DNA from: a virus
IMG/VR virus record: IMGVR_UViG_3300015242_000026
Coordinates: 1-60,347 of that record
DNA length: 60,347 nt
Reading direction: 5' to 3' (one strand)
Shown here: piece by piece, positions 8,916 to 16,685 of the stretch
Position numbering within the stretch: the stretch's first letter is position 1
Layout: each line of letters starts with the position of its first letter
Translations under genes and position numbers: made by a program
Notes under the pieces: generated by a model
What the model was told of the DNA's origin: nothing
The model's database searches: none
Seen by the model: the letters and a program-made list of their open reading frames with translations, nothing else

Positions 8916-8921
8916 CCGGCG

Positions 8922-9770
8922 ATGGCTCTGCTGCGGATGCTGGTGACCACGTTGCAGACCGTCAGCCACACGTTCTACGCCGACGGCGACCCGGTCGACG
9001 CGGGCGGCGCCGTCACTGTCGCCGTGAAGCGCCTGGACGGTACCGCCGTCGCCAGCGGCACCGCGACGCACGCCAGCGTCGGCACCTACACCTGGCCGGT
9101 GACCAGCGCGGTCCTCGACACGTTGACGGTCGACTGGACCGGCTCGGTCGGCGGGTCGACCGTGACCGTGCGGGACATCGTCGAGGTGGTCGGCGACTTC
9201 TTCTTCGGACTGGCCGAGGTCCGTGACGAGTTGGGCCTACCTGCCACGATCACCGATGCGAAGCTCGCGGCCCGGCGCATCCAGGTCGAACAGGAATGCG
9301 AGCGGATCTGCCGGCAGGCGTTCGTGCCCCGGTTCGCCCGCGAGGTGTTCTCCGGCAACGACCTGCAGCGCATCGGGCTGTACTGGCCCCGCACCCGGGC
9401 AATCCGGGCTGTCAGCGTCACCGGCACGGCATGGACCGCGCCGCAGATCGCCGAACTCGGATTCTCGGACGCCGGCGTACTACGCCGGCCGGTCGGGGCG
9501 ACGTGGCCGGCCGGTCAGCGCAACATCGTCGTCGAGTACGAGCACGGCCTGGACCTGCCGCCACAGGACATCCACGACGCGAGCATGCTGCGCCTGCGTT
9601 CGCTGCTGCCCCGCGCCCGCTCTGGCGTTCCGGACCGCACTACCAGCTTCACCGACCCCGGGGGCGCGGTGTACCGGCTGTCCCTGCCAACCGCGACCGC
9701 GACCGGCGTCCCCGATGTCGACGGCGCCTACGCGAAATGGCCCGGTCCACGCAGGATCGTGACCGCGTGA
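8922..9770 (+). CDS. Head-tail connector (adaptor), with N-terminal beta domain
   Basis: 282 aa. Residues about 100-190 match the HK97 gp6/SPP1 gp15-like adaptor pattern: GLAEVRDELGLPATITDAKL, a long helix with ERICRQAFVPRFARE, then beta strands and the helix DIHDASMLRLRSLLP. Residues 1-95 form a separate Ig-like or beta-sandwich module (FYADGDPVDAGGAVTVAVKR, GTYTWPVTSA), an addition to the minimal adaptor. The adaptor sits under the portal and starts the neck. Confidence 0.8.
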   Translation: MALLRMLVTTLQTVSHTFYADGDPVDAGGAVTVAVKRLDGTAVASGTATHASVGTYTWPVTSAVLDTLTVDWTGSVGGSTVTVRDIVEVVGDFFFGLAEVRDELGLPATITDAKLAARRIQVEQECERICRQAFVPRFAREVFSGNDLQRIGLYWPRTRAIRAVSVTGTAWTAPQIAELGFSDAGVLRRPVGATWPAGQRNIVVEYEHGLDLPPQDIHDASMLRLRSLLPRARSGVPDRTTSFTDPGGAVYRLSLPTATATGVPDVDGAYAKWPGPRRIVTA

Positions 9771-9793
9771 GTGCGTGGGTGGAGAGGACCGCG

Positions 9794-10072
9794 ATGGACC
9801 CGACCTACGATCCACCGTCCGGGTCGACCAATCCATCAGCCGCACCGGGAGCAGGCGAGATCCAGCCAGACGCGAGACTGGCCGCTATCGAGTTCGCGCA
9901 CGATATTTCGGCGAACCTGATGGCGAAGGCCGACGCTGGCGCACGACTGTTTTTCGCGCTGTACCACCGTCCGCAGGCGGCCGAGCTGTTCGAAAGCGAG
10001 TTCATGAGCAAAGGGCTGCGGATGGCATACATGGCCGCAGCCGAGGCGTTCATCCCGCGCGGGCAGTCGTGA
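9794..10072 (+). CDS. 92-aa protein of the neck gene cluster
   Basis: ATG 9794 follows GGAGAGGA at 9781-9788, a clear reason for this start. The product is helical and acidic in the middle (DARLAAIEFAHDISANLMAK, ELFESEFMSKGL), with a Pro/Ser-rich first 25 residues. It lies between adaptor and tail terminator genes, where a head-closure protein would stand, but that fold is usually beta-rich, so the role is open. Confidence 0.6.
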   Translation: MDPTYDPPSGSTNPSAAPGAGEIQPDARLAAIEFAHDISANLMAKADAGARLFFALYHRPQAAELFESEFMSKGLRMAYMAAAEAFIPRGQS

Positions 10073-10509
10073 AGTCGACCAATGCGTACGCCGCGAAGCG
10101 GGCCATCATCGACCGGTTCGACACATTGTCGAAGGTCGTGGGGCATCCCCTCGAGGGCGTGCAGGTCACCGACTCGTATCCGCGCGACCTGGCCGACCGG
10201 TCCATCTACGGCGGCGGCGCCCGGTTCACGCAGGACCAGGAATCCGCTGAACCGGGTCTACTCCGCTTCGAGACGGTCACCACCGGGCTGTACGTGCGGG
10301 TGTTGCAGGCAGGCGAGGTCCGCGACGTCGAGGCCGCCCTGGAGGCGCTGGGGGACATCGTGGCTGACGTGCTGGCCGAAGACCCGGACCTTGGCGGAGA
10401 AATGACCTTCCTGCAGATCGCCGCAGGCAGCGCTGACTTCTACCCGACCGACTCCGGCATCGAGGCGATCCTCGCCTTGTCGGTCCAGGTCGAATCGCAC
10501 CTGGACTGA
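10069..10509 (+). CDS. Probable tail terminator protein
   Basis: 146 aa from GTG 10069, which overlaps the upstream stop (GTGA). It begins with a helix (AIIDRFDTLSKVVG), has a central VTTGLYVRVLQAG strand followed by the helix VRDVEAALEALGDIVADVL, and ends DSGIEAILALSVQVESHL. This pattern is that of gpU-like tail terminators, which cap the tube and meet the neck. Position after the adaptor and before the gp10-like gene agrees. Confidence 0.65.
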   Translation: MKSTNAYAAKRAIIDRFDTLSKVVGHPLEGVQVTDSYPRDLADRSIYGGGARFTQDQESAEPGLLRFETVTTGLYVRVLQAGEVRDVEAALEALGDIVADVLAEDPDLGGEMTFLQIAAGSADFYPTDSGIEAILALSVQVESHLD

Positions 10510-10511
10510 CC

Positions 10512-10823
10512 ATGGCCGACGAAGTTCGTGTCGTCTGGAACGACGCGGAGATTCACGCCATCGCCCGCCAGGAGTACGCACGCCGCGAGCTCGCCAGCCA
10601 CGGCGGCCAGCTCGCCGATACCGCCCGGGCGGGCGCACCCCGCCGTACCGGCGCGGGCGCCGACTCAATCCGCGCGGAGACGGTGTTCGAGGACGCTGAG
10701 TGGACGGTTCGAGTGGCCTGGGATGCATTGCATGCCTATATGAGATTTCCAGAGCTGGGGACTAAGACCGTCCGCGCGCAGCACTTCCTGTTGCACGCCG
10801 CCGACCGCTATGCCCGCCCCTGA
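10512..10823 (+). CDS. HK97 gp10-like neck/tail protein
   Basis: 103 aa with the family pattern: N-terminal helix (WNDAEIHAIARQEYARREL), the basic APRRTGAGADSIRAE stretch near 51-65, a beta pair (AEWTVRVAWDALHAYM) and a final PELGTKTVRAQHFLLHA segment near 80-96. Proteins of this type are made with the neck and tail-completion proteins. Two bases separate it from the previous gene. Confidence 0.75.
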   Translation: MADEVRVVWNDAEIHAIARQEYARRELASHGGQLADTARAGAPRRTGAGADSIRAETVFEDAEWTVRVAWDALHAYMRFPELGTKTVRAQHFLLHAADRYARP

Positions 10824-10835
10824 GAGGACTTACCG

Positions 10836-11162
10836 GTGACCGATTTTCCCGCCGAAAACGCCGGTGCGACCACCGGTACTACGTTGACCGAACGGTCCGG
10901 TGCTGCGTCGGGTGACACGGTACCCATCGGGTCAATCCTGCTGATGCGTAACACCGGTGCCGGTTCGCACGACGTCACGTTCACCAACGGCAACCTCGTG
11001 GACGGCCTCACCACGTCCAACCGGACCGTTGCCATGGCCGCGGCTGCCATCAAGGTGGTGTTCATCCCAACCTATCTGGGTGACGCGAGCGGCCGGGTGG
11101 CGATGGCCGTCGCGAATGCCACCCCAACCGAGTTGAAGTACTACGTTTTAGGTGGATTCTGA
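10836..11162 (+). CDS. Beta-rich structural protein
   Basis: 108 aa, GTG start 12 bases after the gp10-like stop with GAGAGGAC in between. Composition is Gly/Thr/Ala with alternating strands (HDVTFTNGNLVDGLTT, IKVVFIPTYLGDASG), like decoration or minor tail subunits. It is encoded between connector genes and the tail-tube gene. The final A of its stop is the first A of the next start. Confidence 0.6.
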   Translation: MTDFPAENAGATTGTTLTERSGAASGDTVPIGSILLMRNTGAGSHDVTFTNGNLVDGLTTSNRTVAMAAAAIKVVFIPTYLGDASGRVAMAVANATPTELKYYVLGGF

Positions 11163-11503
11163 TGGCCGACGAGCGGTTCGACTATGTCACTCTGCGGGTC
11201 ATCCAGGATCCGTTGATGGGCCGCCCCGCCTACAACGAGGGCGAAGGGATCATGGCGCAGGTCGTCGAGACGCTGGGCCTGGTCGTCGGCGAGGACGTCA
11301 GGCCGGCCCGACCGGACTCGATGGACATGCCGGCCAAGAACGCGACCCGCGCGCAGTGGGCCAGGTACGCCGAGATCCAGGGCATGCCGCAGGACGAGGT
11401 CGATGCGTCGACGGTTGGCCAACTCCGCGACAAATACCTGCCGGCCGACGAGGAGCCGTTAGCGCTGACCAAGGCCGCCAAGGGTGCGACACCCGCGAAT
11501 TAA
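11162..11503 (+). CDS. 113-aa protein with SAP-like C-terminal helix pair
   Basis: Residues 1-45 are beta-rich (FDYVTLRVIQDPLMG). Residues about 60-95 resemble the two-helix SAP or Rho-N fold often attached to actinophage structural proteins (NATRAQWARYAEIQGMP, then VGQLRDKYLP). ATG overlaps the previous stop by one base. It is the last gene before a 265-base gap and a terminator, so it ends the connector transcript. Confidence 0.6.
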   Translation: MADERFDYVTLRVIQDPLMGRPAYNEGEGIMAQVVETLGLVVGEDVRPARPDSMDMPAKNATRAQWARYAEIQGMPQDEVDASTVGQLRDKYLPADEEPLALTKAAKGATPAN

Positions 11504-11699
11504 CCCCCTTGGGGTCAGCTACTAGGTCCCCGCCAAGTACGCGTTACCCGCTGCTCAGGCTGACGGCACGTCCGGATCTAACCGGTCGGATCCCGTCGGA
11601 TCCGATCACCTGACGGTCGCGGTCTCGCCTCGCCGGTTTCCTCGGTACCAGTACTTCCGACCCGCTTGCGCGCCCCAAGGGTGCTCACATCGTAACCAC
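11504..11699 (+). other. Gap between connector and tail-tube genes
   Basis: No gene is supportable here. It holds two head-to-tail GTCGGATCC copies (11585-11593 and 11595-11603) with related GGATC words nearby, and the short palindrome ACCCCTTGGGGT at 11503-11514. I tested both strands for a tRNA by eye and found no T-arm signature. It ends in a terminator. Confidence 0.4.
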
Positions 11700-11727
11700 A
11701 AGCCCGCGTGCCTGAGCGCGGGCTTTC
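11700..11727 (+). terminator. Intrinsic terminator upstream of tail-tube gene
   Basis: Perfect 9-bp stem AAGCCCGCG / CGCGGGCTT with an 8-base loop, followed by TTC. It lies about 40 bases before the tail-tube start. Because it would stop readthrough from the connector genes, the tube gene probably has its own promoter or an antitermination system. Confidence 0.8.
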
Positions 11728-11768
11728 TGCTGCCCGAACGCCGGGGCGTGACACCCGCAAGAGAGGAC

Positions 11769-12359
11769 GTGGTTCCAATTTCGACCTTCACGATCGCGAA
11801 GGATGCCCTGGCGAAAGGTCCGGGCACCATCTTCTGGGCGCCGCCGTCAACTGCATTGCCTGACTACACCGTCGCCAGCTCGGCGTTCAGCGTCAACGCG
11901 TGGACCGGCTGGTTCCAGCTGGGCATCACCAAGGGCGGCAGTGAGTTCAACTACGACCTGAACACGGACCCGATCCAGGCCGCCGAATACCTCGACGATA
12001 TCGATCAGGTGTCCTCCGGCCGTGTGGTCACGCTCAAGTTCGAACTGATGCGGATCACCGCCACCAACGTATCGCGGGCACTGAACCGGCCGACCGTGGC
12101 GACGACGGGTTCGGGTACCACGCTGCGCTCGACGGTGAAGGCGCCGGCGTTGGGCGCCGAGCTGTACTGCATGATCGGCTGGCAGGGTCAGGACGACACC
12201 GAACGGCTTGTCGCGCAGGTCGCGTTCCAGATCGGCGCAGTCAACTGGAAACGGGCTAAGGGTGCAGATGTGGCCACGCTGCCGCTCGAATACAAGTTCT
12301 TCCCCGATTCCAATGGCGACCCTTTCCTCTTCGACACGGCCGGCACGGTCCGTGGCTGA
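11769..12359 (+). CDS. Major tail tube protein
   Basis: About 196 aa (GTG 11769) or 203 aa (GTG 11748); GAGAGGA lies only 1 base before GTG 11769, so the exact start is uncertain. The body is beta-rich with the pattern of siphovirus tube proteins: TIFWAPPSTALPDYTV, a FQLGITKGGSEFNYDLNTD segment near 50 and VALPLEYK-like late strands (ATLPLEYKFFPDSNG). It sits directly before the tail assembly chaperone pair and the tape measure gene, the normal tube position. Confidence 0.88.
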   Translation: MVPISTFTIAKDALAKGPGTIFWAPPSTALPDYTVASSAFSVNAWTGWFQLGITKGGSEFNYDLNTDPIQAAEYLDDIDQVSSGRVVTLKFELMRITATNVSRALNRPTVATTGSGTTLRSTVKAPALGAELYCMIGWQGQDDTERLVAQVAFQIGAVNWKRAKGADVATLPLEYKFFPDSNGDPFLFDTAGTVRG

Positions 12360-12525
12360 CCTCGCACAGACCGAGCCGAATGCGGACGCGCGGACGTTCG
12401 CCCGGACGATGCGGCAACTCTTCGTCGCGCTCATGTTGGAGGGCTTCACCGAGGCGCAGGCGTTACAGATCATCGGGATGGGCATTGCTGCGAGCGTGTC
12501 CGGGCAAGGCGGTACCGGTGCCTGA
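12352..12525 (+). CDS. 57-aa protein before the tail chaperone
   Basis: GTG 12352 overlaps the end of the tail-tube gene by 8 bases and its stop lies inside the next start region. The product is helical with a SEQ-rich acidic N-terminus (ADLAQTEPNADARTF) and a hydrophobic helix (LFVALMLEGFTEAQALQIIG). Small genes of this type occur between tube and chaperone genes of actinophages; role unknown. Confidence 0.6.
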   Translation: MADLAQTEPNADARTFARTMRQLFVALMLEGFTEAQALQIIGMGIAASVSGQGGTGA

Positions 12526-13000
12526 ATCACGACGGCGACCTCGCAAGGCGATCACGACCCACGAGGTGCAGGCCGAGGTCGAAGGCGTCGAGATCGTCGG
12601 CGACGGCCGCAAGGTGTCGTTCATGGGCCAGGAGTTTCGGATGGCCGAGAAAATCGGCCTGATGCCCCTCCTCCACCTTGCGGTCGCGTCGAAGAAAGGT
12701 GTCGACGCGGGCGACATGGCCGGGCTGGTTGCCATGTACGAGGTGCTCCGCGACTGCATCGACCAGTCCGAGTGGGAGCGGTTCGAAACGCACGCGGTCG
12801 ACACCAAGGCCGACGCGGACGATCTGCAGAAGGTCGTCGGGGACGTGGTGGAAATGCTGTCGGCCCGCCCTACCGGGTCGCCTTCCGGCTCATCGGCTGG
12901 GCGGCGGCCAACCTCGGCGAACTCGAAGGGGTCCTCACGGCCGACGGATACGCACCCATCGGACGGCATGATCAGCGTGGACTCGCTGCTGGCCCGCTAG
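12518..13000 (+). CDS. Tail assembly chaperone (gpG-like)
   Basis: 160 aa from GTG 12518. The N-terminal part is globular (VEIVGDGRKVSFMGQEFRM, MPLLHLAVASKK, an SEWERFETHAVD helix); the end is the Arg/Pro/Ser-rich low-complexity tail (SARPTGSPSGSSAGRRPTS) seen in many actinophage gpG proteins. It helps the tape measure protein become coated with tube subunits. A second reading frame, reached by a -1 shift, lies at its end. Confidence 0.8.
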   Translation: MPESRRRPRKAITTHEVQAEVEGVEIVGDGRKVSFMGQEFRMAEKIGLMPLLHLAVASKKGVDAGDMAGLVAMYEVLRDCIDQSEWERFETHAVDTKADADDLQKVVGDVVEMLSARPTGSPSGSSAGRRPTSANSKGSSRPTDTHPSDGMISVDSLLAR

Positions 13001-13179
13001 ATGTTCTGCCCGTCCGGGTGGTGTTGAACCGGGTCTACCTGTATCTGGTGACCGGCCGGGACGGTGAGGACCGGGAAAAGTTCGATACCGAACTGTGGGC
13101 GCCGCTTGAGGGTTGGGCGGCCGCTGAGGCTGATGCGTGGCGTCGACTCGACGAACTCGCAGTAGACGGCGACGGCTAG
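12994..13179 (+). CDS. Tail assembly chaperone, gpT-like extension (frameshift product)
   Basis: Open reading frame in the -1 frame relative to the chaperone gene, from about 12994. It reads PLDVLPVRVVLNRVYLYL and EKFDTELWAPLEGWAAAEA, the pattern of actinophage gpT extensions, which normally follow directly on a LLAR segment; here LLAR ends the 0 frame at the stop. The parts therefore fit if translation slips back one base just before TAG 12998-13000. No canonical slippery heptamer is seen there. A separate start (GTG 13018) is the alternative. Confidence 0.55.
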   Translation, partial: PLDVLPVRVVLNRVYLYLVTGRDGEDREKFDTELWAPLEGWAAAEADAWRRLDELAVDGDG

Positions 13180-13183
13180 GGCG

Positions 13184-13354
13184 TCAGAACAGCCACACGA
13201 GCAGCCGCCACGCGCACCAGCCGACACCGCCAGCCACTGCGACGGTGACAGCCGGGCCGATCACCGCGTACGCGAACCGGGATGTCCAGCGGGCGACTGG
13301 TGGCCGCTCGCCGTACTCATTCCACCGCTGCCGGAACGTCTTCGGCTCGCCCAT
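13184..13354 (-). CDS. Antisense 56-aa single-pass membrane protein
   Basis: Reads against all its neighbours, filling almost the whole gap between chaperone and tape measure genes. From ATG 13354 the product has a basic, aromatic N-terminus (GEPKTFRQRWNEYGERPP), a membrane span about residues 28-48 (AYAVIGPAVTVAVAGGVGWC) and an aromatic tail (WRLLVWLF). Its length fits the gap exactly. Lone reversed genes in late operons are often lysogen-expressed morons; an envelope or exclusion role is inferred. Confidence 0.6.
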   Translation of the reverse strand: MGEPKTFRQRWNEYGERPPVARWTSRFAYAVIGPAVTVAVAGGVGWCAWRLLVWLF

Positions 13355-13377
13355 AACCTGATCGTAAGGGGAAACTG

Positions 13378-16242
13378 GTGGCCGCTCTCGCCGAAGTGTT
13401 CCTCCGCGGCCGGTTGGACACGTCCCAGTTGAAGGGTGACGCCGAGAAGGGACTCAACAACGCCGGGCTGGGCAAACTCGGCGAGCAGCACGGCAAGGCG
13501 TTCGGCCAGTCGTTCACCGCATCGGCCGGTCAGATGCTCGCGAAGGTCGGGGTGCTGCTCGGCGCGCTTGGCGTCGCCAACGTGTTCAAGGACTCGATCG
13601 CCGAGGCCCGGGAGGCCATCAAGGTCGGCAAGCTCACCGAGGCGGCCATCAAGTCGACCGGCGGCGCGGCGAAGATCTCGGCCAAGCAGATCGGCGACCT
13701 CGCCAACTCGCTGTCACTGAAGGTCGGTGTCGACGACGAGGCGATCCAATCCGGCGAGAACCTGCTGCTGACCTTCACCAACATCCGCAACGGCGTCGGT
13801 AAGTCCAACGACATCTTCAACCAGGCGTCCGCCGCCGTGCTCGACATGACCGCCGCGATGAACAACGGCGCGGTCACCACCGAGGGCGTGAAGGCGTCCA
13901 GCATCCAACTGGGCAAGGCGCTCAATGACCCGATCAAGGGCATCACCGCGCTGACCCGCGTCGGTGTGACGTTCTCGGCCGAGCAGAAGAAGCAGATTGA
14001 GGGCTTCGTCAAGGCCGGCGACACCATGTCCGCGCAGAAGGTCATCCTCGCGGAGCTGTCCAAGGAGTTCGGCGGCGCCGCAGCCGCCGCGGCCGATCCG
14101 GCGCAGAAAGCGCAGGTCGCGTGGAAGAACTTCGAGGAGATGCTCGGCGGACTGGTCCTGCCCGTCATCGGAACGCTGCTCACCCTGCTGACCGGCAAGG
14201 TTCTACCGGTCATCCAGAACCAGATCATCCCGTTTGTGCTGCTGATGGGACGGGCGTTCATCGCGGCGTTCCGCGAGGGCGACGTCACCTCAACCGGCCT
14301 GTTCGGCGCGATCGAGCGGCTCGGCGGCATCCTCGGCATGCTCTGGCATCAGGTGCAGGCGTTCTGGTCTGGCATGACCGGCGGGGCCAAATCGGCCGCC
14401 GGGACGATGGAGCAACTTGGCGGGGTCTTCCACGACGTCGTCATCCCGGCGCTGGTGACGTTCGCGGGCTGGATGGAAACCGCGGTTGGCTGGCTGACCG
14501 GCGGGTCGAACTGGGCCGGGCTGCTGCGGGCGGCCGTCGCCGGCGCGGCCGGGGCGATCCTCATAGCCGCCGGGGTCATCAAAATCATCACCACCGCGCA
14601 GCTGCTATGGAACCTCGCCATGTCGCTGAACCCGATCGGGCTGGTAATCCTCGCCATCGGCGCGCTGGTCGCCGGCCTGATCTACGCGTGGACCCACTTC
14701 TCCGGGTTCCGCGACTTCCTGATCAACGCGTGGAAGACGATCAGCGACGCGACGCTGTGGGTGTGGCACAACGTGTTCGAGCCGGCGTTCCATGGCATCG
14801 CCGCGGTCGCGTTGTGGCTGTGGAACAACGTCCTGCAGCCGACGTTCCTGGGGATCAAGTTCTACATCGAAAACTTCGTCGCCCCGGTCGTCATGTTCCT
14901 GTGGCACAACGTGGTCGAGCCGGCGTTCGCCGGGATCCGGTTCGCCATCAACGTCGCATGGACGGTCATCCAGGTCATTTTCGCGGCGATCCGCCTGTAC
15001 GTCGTCACCGTCCTCGCCCCGCTGTTCACGTGGCTGTGGCACAACGTCGTCGAACCCGTATTCGGGGGCATCGCCGCGTACATCTCGGCGGTATGGAACA
15101 ACGTCATCAAACCGGTGTTCGGCGCGCTCGGCGGGTTCATCCGCGACATTGTCGCGCCCGCGTTCAAGGCCGGGGTGTCCGCCGTCGAAGCGCAGTGGAA
15201 CCGGATCAAAGACGTCGCCAAGGTACCGGTCACGTTCGTCGTGAACCAGGTCATCAACCCGATGATCCGCGGTTTCAACAAGGTCGCGTCAGCGTTCGGC
15301 GTCAAGTCGTCCGTTGGGGAGATCGGCGGGTTCGCGGCCGGCGGCCGGATCCCGGGCGTCGCCTCATCCCGCGACAACATGCTCGCCGCTGTCGCGACGG
15401 GCGAGTTCATCATGCCCGCCGACAAGACCGCCCGGTACCTGCCGGTGCTACAAGCCATGCATTCCGGGAGCCTGCCCGGGTACGCGTTGGGTGGGCTCAT
15501 CGACGTCGGCAAAGACCTGGTCGGGGCGGTGACGAACCCGGCCAAATTCATCAAGGGGCCGATCGACGCGGCGTTGGCACTCGTCCCGGGGGGCGGCACG
15601 ATCCGGGACATGGCCGTCGGGGCCGGCCGGAAACTCTTGGATGGGCTGATGACGTGGATCGGTGGCCTGTTCGCCGGCCGTTCCGGCGGCGGGGGTCTCC
15701 CAGCGACCGGGTCGCTGGGGCAGTGGATAGCAGCGGCGATGGCGTTGACCGGCGTCCCCGCGTCATGGGCGGGCCCACTCAACACGCTGATCATGCGGGA
15801 GTCGGGCGGGAACCCGAACGCCATCAACCTGACCGACTCGAACGCCCTGGCGGGCCACCCGTCGCAGGGCCTGATGCAGACGATCCCGTCGACGTTCGCC
15901 GCATACGCCCTACCCGGGCTGGGTGGGATCACGAACCCGGTCGCGAACATCGTCGCCGGGATCCGGTACATCCTCAGCCGATACGGTTCGATCTTCAACG
16001 TTCAGCAGGCCAACGCGAACCTGCCGGCGAAGGGCTACGACCAGGGCGGGCCGTGGCCGTCCGGGACGTACGGCTACAACGGATCGGGCCGAACGGAACA
16101 TGTCGTGACCGGACCGACGATGGACGCGGTCGTCGACCGGCTGGACCGGCTCATCACCGCGGTGGAGCGGGTCGCGCCAGGCGTAGGAGCCGAGATCAAC
16201 CGGACCGGCCAGTCGGTCATCCGGTTGGCGCGGGCAACCTAG
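13378..16242 (+). CDS. Tape measure protein with lytic transglycosylase domain
   Basis: 954 aa, the longest gene, setting tail length and released into the host on infection. GTG 13378 follows AAGGGGA. Features in order: helical N-terminus with FTASAGQMLAKVG; hydrophobic segments about 260-290 and 375-440; four to five copies of a WHNVxEPxFxGI-type motif (about 455-590, e.g. WLWHNVVEPVFGGIAAY); then a lytic transglycosylase/lysozyme-like domain at about 780-890 with RESGGNPNAINLT (likely catalytic Glu near 808) and GLMQTIPSTFAAY. The last domain would locally cut peptidoglycan. Confidence 0.95.
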   Translation: MAALAEVFLRGRLDTSQLKGDAEKGLNNAGLGKLGEQHGKAFGQSFTASAGQMLAKVGVLLGALGVANVFKDSIAEAREAIKVGKLTEAAIKSTGGAAKISAKQIGDLANSLSLKVGVDDEAIQSGENLLLTFTNIRNGVGKSNDIFNQASAAVLDMTAAMNNGAVTTEGVKASSIQLGKALNDPIKGITALTRVGVTFSAEQKKQIEGFVKAGDTMSAQKVILAELSKEFGGAAAAAADPAQKAQVAWKNFEEMLGGLVLPVIGTLLTLLTGKVLPVIQNQIIPFVLLMGRAFIAAFREGDVTSTGLFGAIERLGGILGMLWHQVQAFWSGMTGGAKSAAGTMEQLGGVFHDVVIPALVTFAGWMETAVGWLTGGSNWAGLLRAAVAGAAGAILIAAGVIKIITTAQLLWNLAMSLNPIGLVILAIGALVAGLIYAWTHFSGFRDFLINAWKTISDATLWVWHNVFEPAFHGIAAVALWLWNNVLQPTFLGIKFYIENFVAPVVMFLWHNVVEPAFAGIRFAINVAWTVIQVIFAAIRLYVVTVLAPLFTWLWHNVVEPVFGGIAAYISAVWNNVIKPVFGALGGFIRDIVAPAFKAGVSAVEAQWNRIKDVAKVPVTFVVNQVINPMIRGFNKVASAFGVKSSVGEIGGFAAGGRIPGVASSRDNMLAAVATGEFIMPADKTARYLPVLQAMHSGSLPGYALGGLIDVGKDLVGAVTNPAKFIKGPIDAALALVPGGGTIRDMAVGAGRKLLDGLMTWIGGLFAGRSGGGGLPATGSLGQWIAAAMALTGVPASWAGPLNTLIMRESGGNPNAINLTDSNALAGHPSQGLMQTIPSTFAAYALPGLGGITNPVANIVAGIRYILSRYGSIFNVQQANANLPAKGYDQGGPWPSGTYGYNGSGRTEHVVTGPTMDAVVDRLDRLITAVERVAPGVGAEINRTGQSVIRLARAT

Positions 16243-16610
16243 CCCGCCGGGGTGGCTGCGCGGGTATTGAACTGCGCCACCCATCGCCGGGCGATCGCCT
16301 CACGCTTCGGGTCCACCTCGACGACGGCCTGGAACGTCGGGCCCTCGATGGTTAGCCATAGCGTCCGGTGGTCCTTCTTCTTGCGCAGGGCCAGCGCGAA
16401 GACGCCGGTGGCCAGCAGCCGGGTGGCGGTGACGCGACGCTCAATGTCGCCCGTGGTCTCCAGGCTGGCATGGGCGCCCGCGACCGGGCCACGGCCGCTG
16501 CCGGTGATGACCTCGCCATCTTTCACCTTGATGTCGAGCAGTCGGGAGGCGGATTTGAACAGGGCATTGTCGGAACCGAGGGTCGCGCGCATGGCCGCAG
16601 TGTGTACCAC
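16239..16610 (-). CDS. Antisense protein in the tail operon (PH-like fold suspected)
   Basis: 123 aa on the minus strand between tape measure and minor tail genes; its stop overlaps the end of the tape measure gene by 4 bases. ATG 16592 is an alternative start. The product has no membrane span; it alternates strands (LFKSASRLLDIKVKDGEVI, RRVTATRLLATGVFALALRK, RTLWLTIEGPTFQAVVEV) and ends in a helix (AIARRWVAQFNTRA), resembling single-domain PH-like or DUF4429-type proteins of actinobacteria. Probably expressed in the lysogen. Confidence 0.7.
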   Translation of the reverse strand: MVHTAAMRATLGSDNALFKSASRLLDIKVKDGEVITGSGRGPVAGAHASLETTGDIERRVTATRLLATGVFALALRKKKDHRTLWLTIEGPTFQAVVEVDPKREAIARRWVAQFNTRAATPAG

Positions 16611-16685
16611 CCCCGCCAGCCCAGCGTGACGGGCGCGTGGGATTACGCGTCCGTCATCACAACGACCAGGGGGCGGTGAGCACTC
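16611..16685 (+). other. Short gap before minor tail gene
   Basis: 75 bases separating the antisense gene from the next tail gene. It would hold the promoter of the antisense gene; no clear -10/-35 pair was found. GGTGAG at 16675-16680 lies 5 bases before the ATC at 16686 discussed in the next entry. Confidence 0.3.

Noticed and set aside
11504-11699. tRNA or tmRNA gene
   Set aside because: No T-arm GTTCRA signature, no CCA-end pairing and no 7-bp acceptor stem on either strand.
14121-16355. 744-aa plus-strand frame over the tape measure gene
   Set aside because: Arg-rich out-of-frame shadow; the tape measure frame has clear motifs.
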